Positions 33,562 to 41,247 of a DNA stretch of 64,000 bases are shown here, in pieces; the stretch's first letter is position 1, and each line of letters starts with the position of its first letter. The notes beneath the pieces were generated by a model. That model was not told the origin of the DNA. It saw nothing but the letters and a program-made list of their open reading frames with translations, and searched no databases. Both the position numbers and the translations under genes were made by a program. Source of the stretch: Sphingomonas arvum. Its GTDB lineage: Bacteria > Pseudomonadota > Alphaproteobacteria > Sphingomonadales > Sphingomonadaceae. The stretch is taken from NCBI RefSeq assembly GCF_026013565.1, contig NZ_JAPDOB010000002.1, positions 806,001 to 870,000 on the forward strand, in the 5' to 3' direction.

Positions 33562-34257
33562 ATGGCACGGGCTGACCGACTGATGCGTCTAATGGACCTG
33601 ATCCGGCGATTGCCGGCGCCGGTCACGGCTGGGCGCCTCGCGGACGAAATGGAGATCTCGCCCCGCCAGTTGTACCGCGATGTTGCGACGCTGCGCGCCG
33701 GCGGCGCCATCATCGAAGGCGAGCCCGGCTTCGGCTATACGCTTACTGAGGACATTGCCTTGCCTCCGCAGAGCTTCTCTCGACTTGAGATCGAAGCATT
33801 GCTGCTCGCAGCTCAGGCGCTCCAGCGCTTAGGCGATGAAGAACTGGTGCTCGCCGCGCGCTCGGCAGTGCAACGTATCGTAGCCACTCTTCCGGAACGG
33901 CAGGCCAAGCAGGCACTGCACGCGATCATGCGCAGTTCTGCGGCGTCGCCGACGCGTCGTGCACCCCAGATCGAACTGGCCCTCGTGCGAGAGGCATGCT
34001 GGAACGAAGAGGCATTAATGATCGGATATCTCGATCAAGATGGCATCGCGACCGAACGAGCCATCTGGCCGCTTGCCCTATTCTACGGGGAGGATGCGCT
34101 GATGCTCCTCGCTCAGTGCCAGCTGCGTCAGGACTTCCGCATCTTCCATGTCAACCGTATCAGTGCGATCCGACTTACAGGCAACAGCTTCCGGCCTCGA
34201 CGGGTCGCCCTACTGCGCGAATTTACCATGCTACGCGGGAGACCAGCTGCTCATTAA
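33562..34257 (+). CDS. YafY-type HTH regulator with WYL domain
   Basis: A 231-residue transcription factor. The N-terminal HTH reads MARADRLMRLMDLIRRLPAP with TAGRLADEMEISPRQLYRDV, the typical DeoR-like/HTH_11 start of YafY proteins. It is followed by a WYL region (ACWNEEALMIGYLDQDGIAT, WPLALFYGEDALMLLAQCQL, DFRIFHVNRISAIRLTGNSF). The ATG at 33562 is preferred to GTG 33553. The gene is divergent from the GST gene with a 62-base gap, so local control of GST is likely. The ligand is unknown. Confidence 0.87.
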   Translation: MARADRLMRLMDLIRRLPAPVTAGRLADEMEISPRQLYRDVATLRAGGAIIEGEPGFGYTLTEDIALPPQSFSRLEIEALLLAAQALQRLGDEELVLAARSAVQRIVATLPERQAKQALHAIMRSSAASPTRRAPQIELALVREACWNEEALMIGYLDQDGIATERAIWPLALFYGEDALMLLAQCQLRQDFRIFHVNRISAIRLTGNSFRPRRVALLREFTMLRGRPAAH

Positions 34258-34408
34258 CTACCCGCAGCAGTATGCTGACATGACCAGTGCTGAGGAATCA
34301 GACACCTGGCGACGTGACGAGGTTGCAGGTGGCGAACCGCAAGTGGTGCTTGGCTCCCCAGGCAGGCAGAGAGTCGGGAACTCGACACTGATTCCTCGAG
34401 TTTTGGGG

Positions 34409-34597
34409 ATGATGGACAAGGAAGACCTGCTGAGCAAAGTTCGCGGCCGAGTTGGGCAGTGCCGACGCTTAGCGCGCCACGTTGCCGACGAGCACACTAA
34501 GCGCGTGCTCCTGCAAATGGCGAACGAGGCCGAAGAGGATCTTCGGCGCCGCGAGGCGAAAGAATGCGAGCAGCAGGACCAACGCTGCGAGGGCTAG
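34409..34597 (+). CDS. Small CR-LA motif protein
   Basis: A 62-residue helical protein: MMDKEDLLSKVRGRVGQCRR, LARHVADEHTKRVLLQMANE, AEEDLRRREAKECEQQ. It aligns well with the protein of 40151-40393 (RERIERCRRLATYVNDERTT, RALLQMAEEGEADLLRLVAE) and more loosely with the 47-residue protein at 26928. The second ATG (34412) is an equally possible start. Function is unknown. Confidence 0.6.
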   Translation: MMDKEDLLSKVRGRVGQCRRLARHVADEHTKRVLLQMANEAEEDLRRREAKECEQQDQRCEG

Positions 34598-34903
34598 AGC
34601 CGACCGAACAAAACGGTGAGTTGCGCATTCACAAAGGTCTACCGGTTGCCCGGCCAGCAAGCAGCTTCTTGAGAGTCTCCACACATGAAATGATCGCGCT
34701 CATGAGTCTGCACACTCGGGACTATGTGGACATCTCGGACAACGATGTAGGTTTCACCTGCCCGTAGGTGGTGGATAGCGGGCCGGCTGCTTGAGGGCGA
34801 GACGAGGGAGAAAGCAGCCGTTCGTTCAGCAATCCGCGATGTCCGCTTTCGAGCTACTGCGGAGTTCAGAGCTGGCGCTGCGATCAGAGGCGCACGGCCT
34901 AGC
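34598..34903. other. Intergenic stretch
   Basis: No gene seen. Near 34813-34860 there is a degenerate member of the repeat family (GAAAGCAGCCGTTCGTTC and GTCCGCTTTCGAGC). Confidence 0.4.
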
Positions 34904-36247
34904 TCAATCGAGGCTACGCTGCAGCGCGTTGAAGCAGTCCGAGTCCACTGCCGTTCCGACCGCATCGCGCATAATGGCGAGCGCCCCGTCGATCGGGAGT
35001 GCGGCTCGGTAGGGCCGGTCGGACACTAGAGCGTCGAAGAAGTCGCAGGCGGTGATGATGCGGGTCTCGCGGCCGATCGCCTCGGCGCCGATCGCCAGGG
35101 GATAGCCGGTTCCGTCCAGCCGCTCATGGTGCGCAGCTGCCACGTCTGCGAGGTCGGCGAGCGCACCGATGTGGCTGAGGATGGTGCGGGTATGTGCCGC
35201 ATGGCTGCGCATCTCGACCCACTCGCGCTCGCTCAGCGAGGCCGGCTTTTCCAGAATTGCGCTCGATACACCGAGCTTGCCGACGTCGTGGAGGACAGCC
35301 GCTCGCCGCAGCCAGCGCCGCTCATCCACGCTGAGCCCGATTTCCATCCCCATCCGCTCGCTCAGTCGGCCGACCCGCTGCGAGTGACCTGCCGTAAATG
35401 GGCTTTTCGCATCGATCACTTGGCCGAAGGCGTCCGCCACAGCATCGAGGTAGTCTTCGTCGAGCTGCTGCGCCCGCTCTGCGGGCGCCAGGCTCACCAC
35501 TCTGCGCTCCAGGGCCGGCGAGGACAACGTGCTCCAAAAAATCGGCCCGGTGCTGGCATGCTCGAGGGCCCGCACCAGCGACGGATCAAACCAGACGCCG
35601 CTTCGCCGCTTCGCCTCGTCCAGGGCCGCCGCCGGTCCGGCGTGGCTGTTGAACACCTCCACGACCTGTGCGAGCAGGGTGATGCGCGATAGAATTGGAA
35701 TGGCCTCGCCGCGCAGTCGGCCGGGACGGCCCGACCCATCCCAGTGCTCGTCAAGATGGTAGATGCCGTGGCAAACTGCATCTGGAAAGCGAAGCGTCCG
35801 GGCAATGTCCGATCCGCGCGTGCAACGGGCAACAATCATCTCCTGCGCGATCGCGTCGCCATTACGTAGGATGTTACCGATCGCGGCGGCACGCTGGCGC
35901 CATGGACGGCCCTGCGCCGTGTTTCGGAAGACGAAGTGGAGGGTCGATGCGAGGCTGGTGCCCACCGTCTTGTAGCCCTGCTTGAAGGCGCGGTCGTCGG
36001 CCTCATAAAGCTCGCAGATGCGGGCCGCATTGCTACTGCAGCCGAGATCCTTGAGCAGCAGCGTGTAGTAGAGGTCGCCCAACTCAGCCCGGGAGAGGCC
36101 GAGCGCCTGCCCGACCTGCATCCCTATCCAGCAGGCCCGCACGCAATGACCCGCGGGCTGTCCTTCGGTCAGGTCAAGCGCATAGCTGAACGCCGCGAGT
36201 ACTTCCGCGCGATTGGTAGTCCTGGCGGCCAACGGTTCATGGAACAT
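34904..36247 (-). CDS. HD-GYP phosphodiesterase-like protein with tandem HD domains
   Basis: A 447-residue protein. The N-terminal half holds a degenerate HD-like domain (GHCVRACWIGMQVGQALGLS, LLLKDLGCSSNAA, where the HD pair is KD). The C-terminal half is a canonical HD-GYP domain: SPFTAGHSQRVGRLSERMGM, AAVLHDVGKLGV, HHERLDGTGYP and ITACDFFDALVSDRPYR. HD-GYP enzymes hydrolyse c-di-GMP, which fits the three PilZ genes at 24.6-26.7 kb. No membrane segment is seen, so it should be cytosolic. It is a single gene. Confidence 0.87.
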   Translation of the reverse strand: MFHEPLAARTTNRAEVLAAFSYALDLTEGQPAGHCVRACWIGMQVGQALGLSRAELGDLYYTLLLKDLGCSSNAARICELYEADDRAFKQGYKTVGTSLASTLHFVFRNTAQGRPWRQRAAAIGNILRNGDAIAQEMIVARCTRGSDIARTLRFPDAVCHGIYHLDEHWDGSGRPGRLRGEAIPILSRITLLAQVVEVFNSHAGPAAALDEAKRRSGVWFDPSLVRALEHASTGPIFWSTLSSPALERRVVSLAPAERAQQLDEDYLDAVADAFGQVIDAKSPFTAGHSQRVGRLSERMGMEIGLSVDERRWLRRAAVLHDVGKLGVSSAILEKPASLSEREWVEMRSHAAHTRTILSHIGALADLADVAAAHHERLDGTGYPLAIGAEAIGRETRIITACDFFDALVSDRPYRAALPIDGALAIMRDAVGTAVDSDCFNALQRSLD

Positions 36248-36763
36248 GCCCGGCGCTTACGGCAAACGCGTTAGCGCGACCTTTCGCGATCGGGTTAACG
36301 GGCGACGCCTGTCCAGTGGAGGCAAAGCGTTGAAGTCTGTTCGTATGCCGAAGAGGGTTGGCTGAACGCCCGCCCTCACGCTAGCGAAGAGGAAGCATTT
36401 GCTCCGCTCCAAGGGGCGGCAGGTGGTGGGAAGTGGAACAGCGGCTTTCGGGGACGCATTTGCAGAAAGCAGACGTTCGCCCGCGCGAAGCCCGGGGCGA
36501 GGGCTCAGCGCCCGTTCCTAACATTAGAGCCGACGGTTCGGCATCGACCGACGTGCGTGTCGGGGGAGCGGCAGTTCATGCGGAGCCGACGTCGGGCTCG
36601 CGCAATCGCCCCGACCAACTACTTGCAGATAGCAAGGCCTGTTATATCGCGAAGCCACGTAGAGGTGAGGCGGAGACGAAGTCTGCCCAACCTCTAGATA
36701 TAAGGGAGGGAATGCGACGGAGCCGTTACCACAAACGTTACCCCAGTCGGCTGAAGCACAGGA
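36248..36763. other. Intergenic stretch with a repeat
   Basis: No firm gene. It holds the repeat at 36421-36480. A tiny 23-codon basic frame at 36712-36783 has a good GGGAGGGA site but overlaps the end of the next minus-strand gene and is not called. Confidence 0.4.
36421..36480. repeat. REP-like intergenic repeat, long copy
   Basis: AGGTGGTGGGAAGTGGAACA then GCGGCTTTCGGGGACGCATT and TGCAGAAAGCAGACGTTCGC: lead, AAGT...GCTTTC hairpin and a trailing inverted ACGTTC-type arm, the longest copy in the window. Confidence 0.6.
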
Positions 36764-37420
36764 TTAGAACGGTCGTATCATGACAGTGGACGGCACCATC
36801 GGCTCTAGGTCGCTTCGCTTGAACTCCTGCCGCCATTGACCCCCAGACCCATAGTCCTGCCATTCCTCAATCTGCTCGACCTTCCACTCACTGCTGCGCT
36901 TCACGAAGCTCAGACGGTACTTGGTGCCGTCTCGTCTGCGCTCTGTGTCATAGCTGTCTGGGACCATTCCTGCCCTCAGCGGGGTAGTGTTGCGAGCTAT
37001 CACCTGAATGCTTGTCCGCTCGCTGCCAACCGGCGCTACTCCGACCACCTCATAGGCAATCGTATTGCGCTCTCGCATGCACCGGTTGAAGTCGAAGCCG
37101 TCGTATCTGTGCACGATGCGCCTGGGCAAGTCATCGAAGAATGCGTCCCGGCCTGCATCTGTCGCGGCATCCAGAGCGCGCCGGACAGGAGCCTGAATTC
37201 TCTCCTGAACGAGACTTTCAAGACAGGTCATCTCCTCCCGATCGTTCAAATACTGAAAGTAGGATCGCACCGCTCTGACGGGAGTCGACCGATCGTCAGA
37301 CTGAGAGTGAAGCTCCGCCAGTCGTCGCTGCACCTGCTCTGTCGTTGGCTCCGCCAGCTGGGCGGCGGCCCCGCTCGCCGCTACTAGGGACGCGACAGCT
37401 ACCAGGGTGTTCAATGTCAA
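36764..37420 (-). CDS. Exported protein of unknown function
   Basis: A 218-residue protein with signal peptide LTLNTLVAVASLVAASGAAA, then helical and mixed segments (TEQVQRRLAELHSQSDDRST, RSYFQYLNDREEMTCLESLV, RRIVHRYDGFDFNRCMRERN) and a beta-rich C-terminus (TKYRLSFVKRSSEWKVEQIE). TTG at 37420 is chosen because GGAG lies eight bases upstream and a signal peptide begins there. The longer frame from 37510 puts 30 unlikely residues in front. Two Cys could form a disulfide. No family is recognised. Confidence 0.6.
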   Translation of the reverse strand: MTLNTLVAVASLVAASGAAAQLAEPTTEQVQRRLAELHSQSDDRSTPVRAVRSYFQYLNDREEMTCLESLVQERIQAPVRRALDAATDAGRDAFFDDLPRRIVHRYDGFDFNRCMRERNTIAYEVVGVAPVGSERTSIQVIARNTTPLRAGMVPDSYDTERRRDGTKYRLSFVKRSSEWKVEQIEEWQDYGSGGQWRQEFKRSDLEPMVPSTVMIRPF

Positions 37421-37581
37421 AAAAAGGATCTCCGTTTGGCCTTGCGATTTGCACCAGCGGTGGACAATGGCGGTTCCAGTCTCGTGTGCCAATAGCGCCA
37501 TTAGCGCCATTAACTTTCAAGCCTGACGAGCCGCAGCCGGTTGCCTGGAACGACGCAGTTCAGATAGTTCGCTTAGCTATA

Positions 37582-38127
37582 ATGTCAGACGGTCCACCAA
37601 AGCTAAGGCTCGCCACGAACAAGACTGAGGCAGAGCTTGCCAAGGAACGGGCATTAGGAGAGCTGCGCTGGCCCACCCGCGAGATGGCGGCAAACCTTTT
37701 CAGAGTTACGCGAGGGGCCGGGGGACCTCACGAGCTACCTCGGCAAATCATCGATCTCTCATCGGCGATCCTTGATGCGGCCAAGCACTCCAACGCTTGG
37801 GACATCTGGTCAGTGATGGAGGAGGTGCTCGGCGAGGCGCTGACCGACCCAAACCAGTCCGACATCGAGAGCAGCTTTCATACGATCGTCAGAGGCTCAC
37901 TTCAAACCGCTGCGTCAAATCTCCTGAAGCAAAACAACGCGCAAGAAGCGGCTGGAACCTGCGAGATCCTAGAAGGCATCGACGAACGCGAGCGGGCAGC
38001 GGAACGGTTTCGAGAAGAGCGGCGTAAGGAGTTTGCAGAAGAGCAAGCCCGCATCGCCGTTGAGCGGGCCGCAAGTAGAGCCGAGAAACGAGCAGCTGCC
38101 AAAACCGCACATGATGCCAAGAGGTAA
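37582..38127 (+). CDS. Hypothetical protein with C-terminal charged coiled coil
   Basis: A 181-residue soluble protein: MSDGPPKLRLATNKTEAELA, HELPRQIIDLSSAILDAAKH, then a long Glu/Arg/Ala-rich helix (ERERAAERFREERRKEFAEE, QARIAVERAASRAEKRAAAK). The frame is open from 37345, and ATG 37414 with an AGGG site would add 56 residues. I prefer 37582 because third-codon-position GC is lower before it and homologue-like sequence starts there. If 37414 is used, it overlaps the start of the divergent exported-protein gene by seven bases. Function is unknown. Confidence 0.55.
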   Translation: MSDGPPKLRLATNKTEAELAKERALGELRWPTREMAANLFRVTRGAGGPHELPRQIIDLSSAILDAAKHSNAWDIWSVMEEVLGEALTDPNQSDIESSFHTIVRGSLQTAASNLLKQNNAQEAAGTCEILEGIDERERAAERFREERRKEFAEEQARIAVERAASRAEKRAAAKTAHDAKR

Positions 38128-38187
38128 CTCGCGGCTGCGGCGCATGGCTCGCTGCTTGCGTGAGTTCTTTATTTAGGTGCTTCTGAG

Positions 38188-38673
38188 ATGACGCCTGCGA
38201 TGCAGCTAGTAATCGATGAAGAGCAAGCGAACGCCAACACCCGCATGACGGCGATCCGAGCCGCCGTCCTGATGACCCGTTCAATGGAGCTTTGGCGACG
38301 TGAGCGATTAGATCCACAAAGTGTGCTCATCATCCTGTCGGTGATATCGATCACTTCCGAGAAGTTGATACGGGCCAAGCTGGAGCCGAAGTACCACGCG
38401 CTGGACGTCTACCTTCCGCTTGAGGAGCTTCAAGGCTGCAACATAGCGTCCATTGCCGCAGCTTCGGGCCTGAACCGCGAAACTGTTCGGCGGCGTGTGC
38501 AGGGCCTGATTGATGGTGGCTCGCTGATCCGAACCGAGGCCGGCGAGATCGCGCTGCCGCCCGACAGGGTTCAGGAGCCCTCTGCGATTGAACTCATTCA
38601 GAGGCAGCTCGGAGCCATCGTGCGCTTTGCGAATGATGCTCTTCGGGATGGAATTCTCGTTGCTAAAGACTGA
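38188..38673 (+). CDS. Winged-helix DNA-binding protein
   Basis: A 161-residue protein with helical N-terminal half (EQANANTRMTAIRAAVLMTR, PQSVLIILSVISITSEKLIR). The HTH is near residues 85-120 (YLPLEELQGCNIASIAAASG, LNRETVRRRVQGLIDGGSLI), followed by a wing-like hairpin (RTEAGEIALPPD). It resembles MarR/GntR-style winged helices but matches no specific family I know. It follows the coiled-coil gene by 60 bases on the same strand. Confidence 0.65.
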   Translation: MTPAMQLVIDEEQANANTRMTAIRAAVLMTRSMELWRRERLDPQSVLIILSVISITSEKLIRAKLEPKYHALDVYLPLEELQGCNIASIAAASGLNRETVRRRVQGLIDGGSLIRTEAGEIALPPDRVQEPSAIELIQRQLGAIVRFANDALRDGILVAKD

Positions 38674-38761
38674 GCGGCAGACGAGCTTCAAGGCATAGAG
38701 CCGAGGCGCATGCTCTACGCACATTCTGTGCGCATGCGAGGAACGCCACTGTCACATCGCT

Positions 38762-38783
38762 GCTAGCCTCGCTTCAGGCTAGC
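38762..38783 (+). terminator. Hairpin after the winged-helix gene
   Basis: GCTAGCCT at 38762-38769 and AGGCTAGC at 38776-38783 form a perfect eight-pair stem with a six-base loop, about 90 bases after the stop. No T run follows, so it may be a terminator or an operator-like palindrome. Confidence 0.35.
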
Positions 38784-38947
38784 GCCCCTCCCAGCTGGGC
38801 GAAGCTCAGACGGCTCGTAAGAGATCTCCGCCGGGTGCGGCTGCTTCAGACCCACTCGGGGCGGCCGCACCTTACAGGTCCAGTCGCGGGGGCGCTCACT
38901 ATGTTTCAGCCTTTTTCACCTAACCGGTCTTCAGCAGGACTTGGCTC

Positions 38948-39133
38948 GTGACCAAGAAGAGCCTTCCACCTTGTTCGGTTGCTGGATGCCACATCGCCGC
39001 AAGCTTGATCATCAGAGGTTCACTGCTCTGCGCGGAGCACGCTTCCGTGATAATCGCCAAGCGCCGGGCTGCTGAAGCAGAACAATCGAAGCCGCTTTCT
39101 GGCAATCCGGATACCCCAATGCCACCGTCTTAG
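38948..39133 (+). CDS. Small Cys/His protein
   Basis: A 61-residue protein from GTG: MTKKSLPPCSVAGCHIAASL, IIRGSLLCAEHASVIIAKRR, AAEAEQSKPLSGNPDTPMPP. The C-x4-C-H ... C-x2-H spacing (CSVAGCH, LLCAEH) suggests one zinc-binding knuckle followed by a basic/Ala helix. Function is unknown. Confidence 0.5.
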   Translation: MTKKSLPPCSVAGCHIAASLIIRGSLLCAEHASVIIAKRRAAEAEQSKPLSGNPDTPMPPS

Positions 39134-39192
39134 ACCGCGCGGTGCAACACACATGCGACAGAACGCCGGGAGAGCCGTAACTCCTGCCGGTC

Positions 39193-39245
39193 GTAGCGGA
39201 ATCATGATCCGCGTGTCGGGGGTTCAAGTCCCTCCTCCGCTACCA
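39193..39245 (+). other. 3' fragment of a tRNA-Met (probable att-type remnant)
   Basis: The sequence starts at the anticodon arm. GCGGA/TCCGC closes loop ATCATGA (anticodon CAT), followed by variable region GTGTC, T-arm GGGGG TTCAAGT CCCTC, 3' acceptor CTCCGCT, A and CCA. The 5' half is missing: the 23 bases upstream do not form a D-arm and contain no AGCGGAG-like strand. Such 3' tRNA ends are typically left as attachment-site duplications of integrative elements. Not a functional tRNA. Confidence 0.65.
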
Positions 39246-39605
39246 TCCTATTTCCCGAGTCCTCAAGCACTTAGCTCCGACCGTTGCTAGTTGAAGACTG
39301 CGGATCTCGATAGCAACCTGCTTGCGGTTCCGCAGTTTTCCGACGCTTTCGTTTGGCTCCCGGCGGCTCCATGCAACACAGATGCAACAAGCCGGTTTAG
39401 GCGCGTGGCCAAATTGAGCCGGTATGGGACAGGCCGGGTTGGGCCGAAGCCTGCTGCCTGCATGAGCGTTTCTGTGGTCTCGTCCACCTTAGGGCGAGAG
39501 CGACGTGGGAGACTGGCGATGGATGTCACGTTCCCGGAGTATCAGTAAGTGTTGCGTGAGCCCGGTCGAGGATATTCGGCCGGGCCTCTTACCGGCAGTC
39601 GCAAG
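39246..39605. other. Gene-free stretch next to the tRNA remnant
   Basis: No gene that I can support. Short frames here read as nonsense. The position beside a tRNA 3' fragment suggests an old element boundary, but no integrase motif (R-H-R-Y pattern) was found. Confidence 0.4.
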
Positions 39606-39863
39606 CTACTCCCCTGGAACAAGATCGATCGTTTCTCTCTGTTGAGTGCTAGATTCTTCCAGACCACTGGGTCCTCGCCAGACTGCCCACAGGAGTACGA
39701 TTCCAAGCACGACGGCTGGAGCGATCCATGTAGCGAGAGCGATAAGGAGCCAGAACACAGTTGCACTGCTAGCCAGCCAATCTTTATACGCGATTGAATT
39801 TCTACAGAATGCAGGCTTGCCTCTGCGACCTTGCTCGCCGGCGAAACCATCGCTTGCGTTCAT
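39606..39863 (-). CDS. Small single-pass or hairpin membrane protein
   Basis: An 85-residue protein with a hydrophilic N-terminus (MNASDGFAGEQGRRGKPAFC), one long hydrophobic region near residues 35-65 (SSATVFWLLIALATWIAPAV, VLGIVLLWAVWR), which could be two short helices, and a polar tail (GPSGLEESSTQQRETID). A TTG one codon upstream is an alternative start. It is divergent from a DUF4177-like gene, with a gap of 53 bases. No family is recognised. Confidence 0.5.
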   Translation of the reverse strand: MNASDGFAGEQGRRGKPAFCRNSIAYKDWLASSATVFWLLIALATWIAPAVVLGIVLLWAVWRGPSGLEESSTQQRETIDLVPGE

Positions 39864-39916
39864 CAAAGTGCAGCAAAATGACGGTATGCCTGCTTGGAGA
39901 TCAAGCGGAATGCCCG

Positions 39917-40090
39917 ATGGCCTACCAGTGTCACTTCGATAACGTGGATGTGCGCACCGATCCGCAAGCTTACCAGGCGGCGGTTGCTAGCCACGCGGCC
40001 AACGGATGGCGGCTAGTGCAGGTGCATGTGGAGATGCCGGCAGCAATCCCTGCCTCAGTCGTGCTGATCCTTGAACACAAGCAACTCTGA
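39917..40090 (+). CDS. DUF4177-like small protein
   Basis: A 57-residue protein MAYQCHFDNVDVRTDPQAYQ, AAVASHAANGWRLVQVHVEM, PAAIPASVVLILEHKQL. The pattern of a strand, a helix with an NGWRLVxV motif and a final hydrophobic strand (VVLILE) matches the DUF4177 type. Its stop overlaps the ATG of a 33-residue membrane protein gene (TGATG). Start 39877 is a longer alternative. Confidence 0.6.
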   Translation: MAYQCHFDNVDVRTDPQAYQAAVASHAANGWRLVQVHVEMPAAIPASVVLILEHKQL

Positions 40091-40191
40091 TGAAAACGGC
40101 CTCGATGATTGAGCGTCGCGTGCTGTGGGAAGGTGTAATCTTCCTAGCTCTTAACGTCGCGCTGGCTCTCCTGCTGGCGATTGTTCGGTAG
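40090..40191 (+). CDS. 33-residue membrane protein
   Basis: MKTASMIERRVLWEGVIFLA then LNVALALLLAIVR: one transmembrane helix. The ATG overlaps the stop of the DUF4177-like gene, so it is translated by coupling. Its 3' end overlaps the convergent CR-LA gene by 41 bases. Size and topology resemble small toxin-like or regulator-like membrane peptides. Function is unknown. Confidence 0.45.
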   Translation: MKTASMIERRVLWEGVIFLALNVALALLLAIVR

Positions 40192-40393
40192 CTCTGAACG
40201 GGCCGCCATCTTGGGATTCGGGTGCGCTGGTCTGAGTTCGCTCACGCTCGGCCACTAGCCGCAACAGGTCCGCTTCCCCTTCCTCTGCCATTTGCAATAG
40301 CGCGCGGGTGGTACGTTCATCGTTCACATACGTGGCGAGCCTGCGGCAGCGCTCAATCCGTTCACGCATATGATCTAGTGGATCATCATTCAC
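40151..40393 (-). CDS. CR-LA motif protein
   Basis: An 80-residue protein from GTG: VNDDPLDHMRERIERCRRLA, TYVNDERTTRALLQMAEEGE, ADLLRLVAERERTQ, then a polar tail. It aligns closely with the protein at 34409 (VRGRVGQCRRLARHV, RVLLQMANEAEEDL). The start was chosen by that alignment. The open frame extends to 40519 with no conserved content. Function is unknown; the two-helix layout suggests a small protein-interaction module. Confidence 0.55.
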   Translation of the reverse strand: MNDDPLDHMRERIERCRRLATYVNDERTTRALLQMAEEGEADLLRLVAERERTQTSAPESQDGGPFRATEQSPAGEPARR

Positions 40394-40548
40394 CAACGCA
40401 GGCTCCGAGTGCGAAACGTCGTGTTGCCGACGCCCCGTGAAGCGAGCCTTGCCCGGTGTCAAATGCCCTGCCGTGTTCACGTGCGCGAACCGGCGGGTCC
40501 CTTTTGCTACATGGCCCAAAGCAGGTATGAAGCCAGCCTTAGCTGCGT

Positions 40549-40773
40549 ACGAGGCCTGTTATCCCAAAGTATCGCCTGATCTGCGTAAACCCTGGAACGC
40601 GCGTAAACGACCCAGTTGAGCACTTCGAGGCCATTAACGAGACGGTGGCCGCGAGCATCGCGGAGAGGCGGCGACAGGGCCGTCAGGCGGAGCTATGGCG
40701 CGGGTACACAGTTTTGCAGCGCTGGCCGGCCTCGCCTCATGCCGCCAACGCGATAACTGCTGCCAGCACCTAA
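40549..40773 (+). pseudogene. AELWRGY-motif protein homologue lacking a start codon
   Basis: The frame reads TRPVIPKYRLICVNPGTRVN, DPVEHFEAINETVAASIAER, RQGRQAELWRGYTVLQRWPA and stops at TAA 40771-40773. It is a clear paralog of the 72-residue protein at 25756. Where that gene has GTG this copy has ACG, with an in-frame TAG two codons upstream. So it is either silent or uses a non-standard start. Apart from the start, the frame is intact, and the conserved motifs argue for recent or current selection. Confidence 0.5.
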
Positions 40774-40817
40774 GCGCGCTATAGGGTGGCCGATAGGCTC
40801 AGGGAGTGGCGGGCAGG

Positions 40818-40997
40818 CTATGCCGATGGAGAGCGGCTAAGCTGAGAGGCTTGCCACTGGCGCTCGATCTGCTCGGCGTCTGCTTCCAACTTAGCGGCCG
40901 TTTGCAAGAGCGTGGCTTGAGCGTCAATAGCTGGGCTCTGCACACAGAGTCGAAGGTCGGAAGCGAGCTGACGAAGAGCGATCGGAACGGCTGGCAT
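40818..40997 (-). CDS. 59-residue helical protein
   Basis: A minus-strand frame: MPAVPIALRQLASDLRLCVQ, SPAIDAQATLLQTAAKLEAD, AEQIERQWQASQLSRSPSA. It forms a coherent helical hairpin with heptad-like Leu/Ala spacing. No other gene competes for these bases. No family is recognised and no strong ribosome site is seen. Confidence 0.5.
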   Translation of the reverse strand: MPAVPIALRQLASDLRLCVQSPAIDAQATLLQTAAKLEADAEQIERQWQASQLSRSPSA

Positions 40998-41247
40998 GGC
41001 TAAGCTCTACAACACGACGGGCGTCGTGCTCCGCTCTACGGCTAAGTGCTTAACACATGCTCAAGGCAGCCAAAGTCGAGCGCCTACGCTGATCTTTGCG
41101 CCGCTTGCGTCACCGCCCAGAATGATAGGCAAGCGGACCTAAAATGACATTCAAAACCGTAAGACGGAATATGCGTGCGTTCCGTACCGCCGCTCTGTTC
41201 CTCTCGAACCCAGGGGGTGATGGGAACGAACCTAGAAAGGAGTGAAG

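Noticed and set aside
34639-34965. Minus-strand frame of about 108 residues downstream of the HD-GYP gene
   Set aside because: It runs through a degenerate repeat and into the end of the HD-GYP gene. Its sequence has no coherent composition or conserved motif.
36712-36783. 23-codon basic peptide with a strong ribosome site
   Set aside because: It overlaps the end of a minus-strand gene, is very short and has no homologue in the window.
37576-37581. TATAAT before the hypothetical coiled-coil gene
   Set aside because: No matching -35 at proper spacing. A six-base match in 64 kb is expected by chance.
39170-39245. Complete tRNA at the CAT-anticodon fragment
   Set aside because: The 5' bases AGAGCCG do not pair with CTCCGCT, and no D-arm forms. 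Only the 3' part is tRNA-like.
39287-39529. Integrase fragment next to the tRNA-Met remnant
   Set aside because: The frames lack the tyrosine recombinase R-H-R-Y pattern. The similarity was only a vague local impression.
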